A stretch of DNA of 38,569 nucleotides from Verrucomicrobiales bacterium (GTDB lineage: Bacteria; Verrucomicrobiota; Verrucomicrobiia; Methylacidiphilales; JAAUTS01). Position 1 is the first letter of the stretch. Each line of letters starts with the position of its first letter. The DNA lies in the NCBI GenBank assembly GCA_031256975.1, contig JAIRPN010000008.1, positions 1-38,569 on the forward strand. Reading direction: 5' to 3'. The notes under the pieces are model-generated. The model was not told the DNA's origin, ran no database searches, and was given only the letters and a program-made list of their open reading frames with translations. Positions 32,190 through 38,569 of this stretch are shown here, one piece after another. The position numbers and the translations under genes are program-made.

Positions 32190-33635
32190 TTATTTTTTCA
32201 CCCAAAGCTTCTCCAGCTCTTCCAAGGTCTTGCCCTTGGTTTCCGGCACCAGCTTCCAGACGAACCAGGCCGCCAACAGCGACATCACGGCATAAATCCA
32301 GTAAGGGAATCCGTGGTTGAATTTTTCCACCAAGGTCGGGTTGTCGTTCATGATCGGGAACGACCAGCTGACCAGATAGTTGGCCACCCACTGCACGGCC
32401 ACCGCCAGGGCCATCGCCTTGGCACGGATTTGATTCGGGAAAATTTCACTGAGCAGCACCCAGGTCACCGGACCCCAGGACACGGCAAAACCGGCAATAT
32501 AGGCCAGCATGCAAATCAGCGCGGCCAAGCCCTGCTCGTGCAGCAGGAAAGAAAAACCCAATGCCGCCATGCTTAAGCACATGACTAGGGCGCCAATGAT
32601 TTGCAAGGGCTTGCGGCCATACTTGTCCACTGTCAGCACCGCGACCACGGTAAAGCCCAGGTTCACCGCGCCGACAATGATTGTTTGCAGCAACGCGGCG
32701 TTGGTACCGCTGCCCATGTTCCTGAAAATTTGCGGCGCATAATATAATACCACATTGATGCCGATAAATTGCTGGAAGATGGACAGCAACAAGCCAATCA
32801 CCACCACCAGCATGCCGAAGGAAAATAGTTTTCCGGAATGATGCTGGTTCAGCGAGGCGCTGATTTCCGTGATTTCCTTTTGTGCCTCGGCTTCAGAGCC
32901 CAGTCGCAACAATACCGCATGCGCTTCCTCCCTGCGATTTTTCAACATCAAATAGCGCGGTGTTTCCGGAACGAAAAACAGCAACAGCAAAAACAGCGTT
33001 GCGGGCACGCCCAGCGAAAGGAACATATAACGCCAGCCCACCGAGTTCAACCACTCATCACCACCGCCCCCTTTGGAAATGAAGTAATTCACGAAATACA
33101 CCACCAGCATTCCACCGATAATGGCGACTTGGTTCCAGGCAACCAAATTACCACGCAAGCGCGCCGGAGCAATTTCGGCAATGTACATCGGCGACAGCAT
33201 TGACGCCAATCCGACACCTATGCCACCAACAATGCGGTAAAATACAAAATGCCAGATGTAATCCGCGCCGCCGGAACCGATCTTGGCAAACAAAAATTCC
33301 GGCGCGGCAGAGCCAAGGCCGGAAACGAGGAATAACGCAGCCGCAACGATGAGCCCGCGTTTGCGTCCAAGTGCCGAGCTGACCCAGCCACCGAGGAAAC
33401 CGCCAATAATGCAACCGATCAACGCGCTGGCGACCACGAAACCATGCAGTGAATTGGCGGCATTGACATCCGTCATGTGGCGGGGATTGATGAAATATTC
33501 CCGCAGACTGCCCTCCGCGCCGCTAATGACCGCCGTGTCGTAGCCAAACAACAAGCCGCCCAAAGTTGCGATTAGGGTGATGAGAACAATATAGGGTTTA
33601 AGTCCCACGTTGGTGGTAGAAGTGTGATTACTCAT
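32190..33635 (-). CDS. Sugar-porter-family MFS symporter (xylose/hexose)
   Basis: A 481-residue inner-membrane transporter with twelve predicted helices. Sugar-porter marks: GGLLFGYDTAVISGAEG in helix 1, GRKRGLIVAA after helix 2, RIVGGIGVGLASMLSPMYIAE with the PMYIAE motif, PETPRYLM before the central loop, QQFIGINVVLYYAP in helix 7, DKYGRKPLQ, and the C-terminal PETKGKTLEELEKLW. It is closest in feel to XylE/XylT-like D-xylose:H+ symporters, but the substrate cannot be read from sequence alone. A xylose isomerase fragment 5 kb away supports xylose. A LacI-like AACGTT box is 9 bases before the ATG. No Shine-Dalgarno is evident. Confidence 0.9.
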   Translation of the reverse strand: MSNHTSTTNVGLKPYIVLITLIATLGGLLFGYDTAVISGAEGSLREYFINPRHMTDVNAANSLHGFVVASALIGCIIGGFLGGWVSSALGRKRGLIVAAALFLVSGLGSAAPEFLFAKIGSGGADYIWHFVFYRIVGGIGVGLASMLSPMYIAEIAPARLRGNLVAWNQVAIIGGMLVVYFVNYFISKGGGGDEWLNSVGWRYMFLSLGVPATLFLLLLFFVPETPRYLMLKNRREEAHAVLLRLGSEAEAQKEITEISASLNQHHSGKLFSFGMLVVVIGLLLSIFQQFIGINVVLYYAPQIFRNMGSGTNAALLQTIIVGAVNLGFTVVAVLTVDKYGRKPLQIIGALVMCLSMAALGFSFLLHEQGLAALICMLAYIAGFAVSWGPVTWVLLSEIFPNQIRAKAMALAVAVQWVANYLVSWSFPIMNDNPTLVEKFNHGFPYWIYAVMSLLAAWFVWKLVPETKGKTLEELEKLWVKK

Positions 33636-33643
33636 GCTGATTT

Positions 33644-33675
33644 AACGTTTTACTTACTGCCATTATTACCGTCAA
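33644..33675 (-). promoter_or_regulatory. Promoter/operator candidate before the sugar porter
   Basis: On the minus strand TTGACG (33670-33675) is followed at 17 bases by TAAAAC, and the box AAAACGTTAA overlaps this with a perfect AACGTT core at 33644-33649. The -10 match is weak, so the operator call carries more weight than the exact promoter. Confidence 0.4.
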
Positions 33676-33703
33676 TATAATTCAAAAAAGTCCCCGTTTT
33701 CGG

Positions 33704-36700
33704 TTAGGGTTTCTCCAGAGCGGAGTCCAGTTGGGTTAAAAATTCCGGCTGGTTGGAGGTTAGCTTGCAGTTGAAATCCCAACCGCCGGCGGCCCGGGTC
33801 AATTTGATCAGGACATGATTCCAACCCTGCTGCAACTTGAGACCTTCCGCCACGCTCTTGCCGCCCTCCGAGGGACCGGTACGGATGTTGTTGATGATCT
33901 GCTTGCCGTTGAGCCAGGCCTGCACCGAATCGTTTTGCGCGGTTTCCAGATTCACCACCGGCATGTTCGGTTCCAGCAACAGGTTGTCCAACGGACGCGG
34001 GCTATAGACCCAGAAACTCAGGTATGCAGCGATATTCGACTGGAATCCCTGCAGTTTCAAATCCTGAATGTTGAAATTGCCGTTTTCCTGTTCGACTTTT
34101 TTCCATTCCTTGCCGTCGGTCCTGGTCTTCTCGCGGATGTTGTCATTGGCGGGATCAACCGGATTCGCATTGGCGGTTTCCTTGATCGAGGGAACCGGGA
34201 AATAACCACAGGCCAGAGCGCGCACCAAAATACCGGTCTTGAGCAAGGGCTTGCCCGCATCCATGCCACCTTCCAGCGGTATGCCGAGGTTCGCCAACAG
34301 CGCCCGGTCCACCTTTTCCGCCTTGGTGATGCGCGGAGCTGAAGGCAACGTGGTCACTAACAGTCGCCCGAAACCAACCTTCTTCTCGACCAATACCGCG
34401 CCGGGCGGCTTGGCTTCGCGCTCGGAACGCACGATCATCGCGGTCTTGGCATATTCCGCCTGCTTGTTCCAGCGGGTCCAATCGGTATCAGCCGCCTTGA
34501 TCAACACCGTCCCCTGCTCCACCAATTGACCGCCCAATCCCGACTCAGTGATGGTCGAGGGACGCAATTCGGAAAAATACAAATCCGCCGCGCTCAGGTT
34601 GGCGGTTAGCGGGTTGCTCCCTACCGGCAACAGCGACGACGCCTCGCGCTTGGCGACCGTTAGCGGCGCAGGCAACAAGGCATTGAGTTGGTCAACCGTC
34701 GCCTCATCAGCTCCCCATACCAGCACAGTACCGCCACGTTGCAATACTTGGTTGATTTCGCCCTTGGCGTTGGCGTCGGGTGGAGTCACGCCGTCGATGA
34801 ACAACAAATCCGGATTTCCCTTGGTCTCCAGCTTGTCCACCGGCACGCCGATGACTTTCAACTGTACTGCCAACTTGCCATTGGAGCCGCTCAATACTTT
34901 CAACGAGGAAATCGGCGTCGGGGTTGCCGCGGTCACCGGCTGATCCTTGATTTTCTCGCTCCACTTGCCCTTCACCGGCGGCTCGCTGTTAGCGTCGCGC
35001 ACGGCGTCAAACATCGCCCACGGTTGGTTCAACGGCAGCGACGGATCGTAGCCGGGATTGAACGTGGTGGTGTAGGGACCGAGCCGTTCCGGTTGCACAC
35101 CGGGACGACCGTCCTGGAACTGGGTGAAGAAAATACCATCCGTGGGAGCAGGAGCTTTGGTCGTGTCCTTCATACCCAACGCTAACGGCGAAAACCCATA
35201 CCAGGCCAAGTTGAACACACTGCAATAAGAGGCTTGGTTTTGGTGCTGCATGGACAATGATTCGTAAGAATTGATGGCCACGCCTTCCATGCGTCCCTCA
35301 AACGACTCGTAGGCCCGGCTGCCGTTGAATTCCGCTACCTGCTGAGGAGTTCCGTAATAAGCCTGGCTCGCCTCGCCCACACCCCAAGGCTTGCCGCTCT
35401 TGAATGCACGCTCCATCGCCGCGTTGCCGCCGTAATGCACCATGTAGGTCGGCAATTGCCCGTCGCCATCGTCCTCGCCGTCGGCGGAAACCCACTGGCG
35501 CGTGGGATCAAACTGGTGGCAAATGTCTTTCCAAATCCCGTAATGCTTCACCAGATTTTCCATCATGCCGGGCGGATTGCGCATCACGCCTTTGACAATC
35601 GGATGCACTTCATTCGACACGCTCCAGCCAAAGACCGACGGATGATTGCGGTCGCGCAAAATCTGCGCCTGCAAGTCGTCCTCGGAACTTTTCCAAAATA
35701 CCGGGTCGTCCAGCTTCGGCCCACCATCGCTCGCCCACACCGCGGTTTCATCGAGCACCAAAATTCCCATTTCATCGGCCATGTCCAGATAGAACGACGG
35801 GTAAGGCTGGGCGTGCAAACGAACGGCGTTGAGATGTGCCTCCTGGATCGACTTGTACCAAGCCCAGGCGTAGCGACGGGTCATTTGCGGAATACCCATG
35901 AAATGCCAGGAGTCGCCCTTCATCACAAACGGTTCGCCGTTCAGGCAAAACTTGCCATCCTTGAACGTGAACTGCCGCCAGCCGAAACGGGTGTATTTGC
36001 TGTCGATCACGTTGCTTCCCTCGCTAACCTTGAGCACCAACCCGTACAAATTCGGCGACGCCGGACTCCATAATTTGAGTTGCCCTTTGACCGGAGCTTT
36101 CAAGGTCACCTGGACTTCACCGTTAGCGGGCACATTCACCGCCGAACCCGCCAATGACAAGGCCGTTTGCGCGGCCAGTTCCGAACTCGGCAACGGCGCA
36201 CTCAGCGCATCCTTGCCCGCCTTGGAAACCCACGGCGCCACCGCGCCGCCAACCGTCACCGAAGCCGCGCGCGGGGTGGTATTCTTCAAGGTCACTTGCA
36301 CTTCCAACGTGTCCTCGCTGACCTTGGGTTGCACAAAGACATTCGACACGCTAACCGCGGGAACCGCCGCCACAAACACATCCTGCCAGATACCGGCAAT
36401 ATGCTGTCCCCAGAACGAACCACCCTGATAAGGACGCCGTCCGGTATCGGAGCGATAATCAAACAGCGACGCCTTGCGCACGCCGACCAGCAATTCATTT
36501 TCCCCGCCAATGTTCGCCGCGTCGGTGGCATCCAGTTCAAAGGGCAGGAAGATCTCAAAATGGCTGCCGATTGGCTTGCCGTTCAGCAACACTTGCGCGT
36601 CACCCGCCACCGCGTCAAAACGCAACACGATGCGTTTGCCCTTCCAGTCCGCCGGAATGGCAAAGGTCTTGCGCAACCAACCCATCTTGACCTTGGTCCA

Positions 36701-37054
36701 GTCTTCTGGGTAACTCGGAAATGCGAGGTAATCGCCGCCCAAGCCCTTGTTATCGGCGAAATTATTCACGTTCCAGGGGGATGGAATGCGAATCGGAGTC
36801 TTCTCCCACTTGTCATTGGCGAACGGAGCCAGATCCGGTGCCTTGCCCGAACCTTCCTTGTAATCAGCCGGCAATGCCTGCGGTTGGAATTGCCAGGTAC
36901 CGCTCAGGCAAAGTTCCTGGCGATAAGGTTGTTCTGCCGGTTTCACCCAATGTTCACTGGGAGCGAATTCACCGTCGAATTTAACCTGCGCCTGCGCCGC
37001 CGCTAACGGCAATACCAAACCAACCAACCAGTAACTCAATTTGAAAGTTTTCAT
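33704..37054 (-). CDS. Large secreted multidomain GH2 glycosidase
   Basis: An 1116-residue exported hydrolase. Signal peptide to about residue 22 (PLAAAQA-QV). GH2 sugar-binding domain (about 45-235: LSGTWQFQP, MGWLRKTF, VLLNGKPIG, GIWQDVFV), Ig-like domain (about 240-370), then the catalytic barrel (about 370-650) with ETAVWASD, WSVSNEVHP (acid/base E482) and WGVGEASQ (candidate nucleophile E561). Residues about 720-950 look like a flavodoxin/GATase1-like alpha-beta domain (DLLFIDG, GTVLVWGADEATVDQL, GFGRLLVTTLPS), and about 1010-1112 like a galactose-binding beta-sandwich (SVQAWLNGKQ, WNHVLIKLTRAAGGW). GH2 members act as beta-galactosidase, beta-mannosidase or beta-glucuronidase; beta-galactosidase fits the locus but is not proven. 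A LacI-like box sits in its promoter. Confidence 0.87.
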   Translation of the reverse strand: MKTFKLSYWLVGLVLPLAAAQAQVKFDGEFAPSEHWVKPAEQPYRQELCLSGTWQFQPQALPADYKEGSGKAPDLAPFANDKWEKTPIRIPSPWNVNNFADNKGLGGDYLAFPSYPEDWTKVKMGWLRKTFAIPADWKGKRIVLRFDAVAGDAQVLLNGKPIGSHFEIFLPFELDATDAANIGGENELLVGVRKASLFDYRSDTGRRPYQGGSFWGQHIAGIWQDVFVAAVPAVSVSNVFVQPKVSEDTLEVQVTLKNTTPRAASVTVGGAVAPWVSKAGKDALSAPLPSSELAAQTALSLAGSAVNVPANGEVQVTLKAPVKGQLKLWSPASPNLYGLVLKVSEGSNVIDSKYTRFGWRQFTFKDGKFCLNGEPFVMKGDSWHFMGIPQMTRRYAWAWYKSIQEAHLNAVRLHAQPYPSFYLDMADEMGILVLDETAVWASDGGPKLDDPVFWKSSEDDLQAQILRDRNHPSVFGWSVSNEVHPIVKGVMRNPPGMMENLVKHYGIWKDICHQFDPTRQWVSADGEDDGDGQLPTYMVHYGGNAAMERAFKSGKPWGVGEASQAYYGTPQQVAEFNGSRAYESFEGRMEGVAINSYESLSMQHQNQASYCSVFNLAWYGFSPLALGMKDTTKAPAPTDGIFFTQFQDGRPGVQPERLGPYTTTFNPGYDPSLPLNQPWAMFDAVRDANSEPPVKGKWSEKIKDQPVTAATPTPISSLKVLSGSNGKLAVQLKVIGVPVDKLETKGNPDLLFIDGVTPPDANAKGEINQVLQRGGTVLVWGADEATVDQLNALLPAPLTVAKREASSLLPVGSNPLTANLSAADLYFSELRPSTITESGLGGQLVEQGTVLIKAADTDWTRWNKQAEYAKTAMIVRSEREAKPPGAVLVEKKVGFGRLLVTTLPSAPRITKAEKVDRALLANLGIPLEGGMDAGKPLLKTGILVRALACGYFPVPSIKETANANPVDPANDNIREKTRTDGKEWKKVEQENGNFNIQDLKLQGFQSNIAAYLSFWVYSPRPLDNLLLEPNMPVVNLETAQNDSVQAWLNGKQIINNIRTGPSEGGKSVAEGLKLQQGWNHVLIKLTRAAGGWDFNCKLTSNQPEFLTQLDSALEKP

Positions 37055-37132
37055 TAATTCCGAATGTTATTTTTAAATTTCAAGCAACTTGTTGCCCTCA
37101 ACTATGCTGAATAAAGTGCCAAATGCAAGCAA

Positions 37133-37160
37133 TTGATAAAACGTTTAAAATATCAGGCAA
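37133..37160 (-). promoter_or_regulatory. Promoter with embedded LacI-type box before GH2
   Basis: On the minus strand TTGCCT (37155-37160) and TATCAA (37133-37138) are spaced by 16 bases, and the palindrome AAACGTTT (37139-37146) directly abuts the -10. The same geometry, a box against the -10, is seen at 15554-15581. The hexamers each match consensus at 4 of 6 positions. Confidence 0.5.
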
Positions 37161-37217
37161 TTCTCCCTGGATTCTGCAACCAATGGCCTTTGGCCCGGGT
37201 CGGGCCGGTGATGAAAA

Positions 37218-37227
37218 TAAACGCTTA
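37218..37227 (+). promoter_or_regulatory. LacI-type operator candidate before the lacI-family gene
   Basis: TAAACGCTTA departs from the perfect palindrome TAAACGTTTA at one base. It lies 64 bases upstream of the regulator's ATG, where an autoregulatory site is expected. Confidence 0.5.
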
Positions 37228-37291
37228 ATCAGGAAAAGGTATCGACAATGATAATCAGTTGATTTATTTATAAGACTCTAAATTATCCACC

Positions 37292-38341
37292 ATGGCTACC
37301 CGTCCCTCTATTTTTGAAGTTGCCCGTCAGTCCAATTGTTCAATTGCAACCGTTTCCAACGTTCTCAATAACAAAGGCAGGGTCAGCAAGGAAAAACGCA
37401 AGAAAATCCTGCAGGTGGTCGCCAAGCTCGGCTACCAGGTCAACTCGGTTGGCCGCAACCTGCGCATCCGCCGTACCGAGACTTTCGGACTGCTGTTCTA
37501 CCCTTCCTGCGCGGAAATTTTCAAAAACCCCTTCTATGCCGAGGTCATGCAAGGTTTGGAAGCCCAATTGACCAGGGTCGGCTATCATTTGCTGCTGGCA
37601 GGTTACGAGACTTCCACCACCAATTCGCCGATTCCCAATTTCCTCCTGAGCGGCAAGGTGGACGGCATGATCCTGCTTGGACGTTTTCCCAGCGAAATCA
37701 TCCAGGTCTTCCACGAACGCAAAACCCCGCTTTTGCTGCTGGACGCCAACGTTGAATGGCCGGTTGACAGCATTGTGTCCGACGGTTTTTCCGCCGGCTT
37801 GCAAATCGTCAAGCATCTCGCCGACAAAGGCCACCGCCGTATCGTGATGATGGCCTACGAATGGGAAGACTATAACATCGACCTGCGTATCCAGGGCTTT
37901 TTGAGCGGCCTGCAGGAACAGGGACTGCCCGGCGACGAAAAATCCGTCATCCGCCATCCGGGTGACGACCAATCCGTCACCCGTCAAGGAACGTCGCACG
38001 ACGCCATGTACCAGTCGCTCAAGGAACGTCTCAAGGGTCCGAACGCACCGACTGCCCTGGTAGCTGTCAACGACACCCTGGCAATCGACATGGTGCACCG
38101 GCTGCTTCGCGACGGCATCCGCGTTCCGGAACAACTCAGCGTGGTTGGCTACGACGATGATGAAATGGCACAAAACCTCGTCCCGGCGCTAACCACCATC
38201 CGTGTGAACAAACAAGAACTGGGCCGTGTCGGCGCCGAGTTGATTTTGAAACGTGCAACGCAGCCAAAGACCCCGGTCAGCAAGCTTCGCCTGCCCGTTG
38301 AGCTTGTCGAACGAGGTTCCGTGGCAGACCTGCGGCGTTAA
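37292..38341 (+). CDS. LacI-family transcriptional regulator
   Basis: A 349-residue repressor-type regulator. The N-terminal helix-turn-helix is SIFEVARQSNCSIATVSNVL (residues about 6-25) with hinge region GYQVNSVGRNLR. The rest is a periplasmic-binding-protein-like sensor: ETFGLLFYPSC, a GKVDGMILLGR motif, SIVSDGFSAG, HRRIVMMAYEWED, TALVAVNDTLAIDMVHRL, LSVVGYDDDEMAQNLVPALT and TTIRVNKQELGRVGAELILKR. The classic YxPN of the hinge is replaced by YQVN. No Shine-Dalgarno is obvious. It is divergent from the GH2 gene and convergent with xylA, which makes it the likely regulator of the xylose part of the locus. Ligand is probably xylose or a xylan-derived sugar (inference). Confidence 0.93.
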   Translation: MATRPSIFEVARQSNCSIATVSNVLNNKGRVSKEKRKKILQVVAKLGYQVNSVGRNLRIRRTETFGLLFYPSCAEIFKNPFYAEVMQGLEAQLTRVGYHLLLAGYETSTTNSPIPNFLLSGKVDGMILLGRFPSEIIQVFHERKTPLLLLDANVEWPVDSIVSDGFSAGLQIVKHLADKGHRRIVMMAYEWEDYNIDLRIQGFLSGLQEQGLPGDEKSVIRHPGDDQSVTRQGTSHDAMYQSLKERLKGPNAPTALVAVNDTLAIDMVHRLLRDGIRVPEQLSVVGYDDDEMAQNLVPALTTIRVNKQELGRVGAELILKRATQPKTPVSKLRLPVELVERGSVADLRR

Positions 38342-38364
38342 ACCATTTCACAATTTAGCCGATA

Positions 38365-38401
38365 AAAAAGCGCCAACGACATTCGGTCATTGGCGCTTTT
38401 T
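38365..38401. terminator. Bidirectional terminator between lacI-family gene and xylA
   Basis: AAAAAGCGCCAA (38365-38376) pairs perfectly with TTGGCGCTTTTT (38390-38401), with runs of A before and T after the GC core. It lies between convergent stop codons at 38341 and 38430, so it can serve both genes. Confidence 0.9.
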
Positions 38402-38429
38402 GTTTTGCTTATGTCTAGGTCAATTCCGT

Positions 38430-38569
38430 TCAGGAATTATGCAAATAGGAATTGAGGAGATTTTCGAGGTATTCCTGCTTGCCGCTCCTGGGTTTGGGTT
38501 CGCCGAGCTTGCTGAGCACCAGTTTCTCCAGGTCCTTGAAGCCCACCTTGCGCTTCTCGATGTCCTTGC
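38430..38569 (-). CDS. xylA: Xylose isomerase, C-terminal 46 codons (cut by window edge)
   Basis: The minus strand reads open from the right edge to a TGA at 38430-38432. The last residues include a DLEKLVLSKLGEPKP stretch, then SGKQEYLENLLNSYLHNS. The pattern SG(K/R)QE-x-LENL-x-N-x-YL is the conserved C-terminus of D-xylose isomerase, which converts D-xylose to D-xylulose in the cytoplasm. The 5' part lies outside the window, so the metal and substrate residues cannot be checked. Placement next to a LacI regulator, sugar porter, GH3 and GH43 fits xylose catabolism. Confidence 0.85.
   Translation of the reverse strand, partial: KDIEKRKVGFKDLEKLVLSKLGEPKPRSGKQEYLENLLNSYLHNS

Larger units (their letters stand above)
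8472..38190. repeat. Dispersed short word CGCTAA / TTAGCG (mostly CGCTAAY)
   Basis: Reading by eye I counted about 60 exact copies on either strand in this 30-kb stretch and none in 1-8469. Examples: 8474-8479, 10646-10651, 12026-12031, 16807-16812, 20063-20068, 25507-25512, 30365-30370, 36999-37004. Orientations are mixed (roughly 34 versus 26). The word falls in coding DNA in different frames, giving Ala-Asn, Leu-Thr/Ile, Val/Ile-Ser and similar pairs. Base composition alone would give very roughly one per 2 kb. Positions and counts are hand-made and may be off by a few. Confidence 0.6.

Noticed and set aside
33690..33703. A third copy of the CCCCGAAAA box, on the minus strand
   Set aside because: Only part of the box (CCGAAAACGGGG) is present without the symmetric end; it lies just past a stop codon and is probably chance.

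Overview
The window looks like a plant-polysaccharide utilisation locus from a Gram-negative, fairly GC-rich bacterium. The best guess is the Verrucomicrobiota (Opitutaceae-like). Support: five secreted beta-helix proteins with PEP-CTERM sorting tails, DUF5703/GH95 enzymes, a FucP-type transporter, a LacI regulator, many genes with weak Shine-Dalgarno sites, and no SusC/SusD or TonB genes. The taxon is an inference from gene content; no RNA gene is present.

Layout. Left part (1-6.3 kb): a non-coding edge with a REP-like palindrome, then a giant 1824-residue PEP-CTERM repeat protein (-) divergent from a small XRE regulator (+). Fucose/ester module (6.4-17.3 kb): a probable five-gene minus-strand operon (alpha/beta-hydrolase esterase, FucP-type symporter, SGNH hydrolase, GH95 alpha-L-fucosidase, DUF5703/GH95-like enzyme), divergent from a sialate-O-acetylesterase-type acetylesterase (+) behind a near-perfect sigma70 promoter. 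Sensing module (17.3-21.5 kb): a PEP-CTERM protein (-) divergent from a histidine kinase/LuxR-type response regulator pair (+), with two copies of a palindromic box between them. Xylan module (21.5-38.6 kb): GH43-discoidin-FN3, three tandem PEP-CTERM paralogues, GH3 beta-xylosidase-like, sugar porter (MFS), a large multidomain GH2, a LacI regulator (+), and at the right edge the C-terminus of xylose isomerase (xylA, -).

How it could work together (inference): secreted esterases remove acetyl or other acyl groups, GH95, GH2, GH43 and GH3 remove fucose, galactose, arabinose and xylose from a branched, acetylated hemicellulose such as xyloglucan or decorated xylan, FucP and the sugar porter import fucose and xylose, and XylA starts xylose catabolism. 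Boxes with a common AACGTT-type core lie upstream of the GH2, sugar-porter, LacI, PEP-CTERM-array and acetylesterase genes, suggesting one LacI regulon that includes cell-surface repeat proteins. A second signal is a short word, CGCTAA (usually CGCTAAY), counted about 60 times on the two strands between 8.47 and 38.2 kb, in several reading frames, and not seen in the first 8.4 kb.
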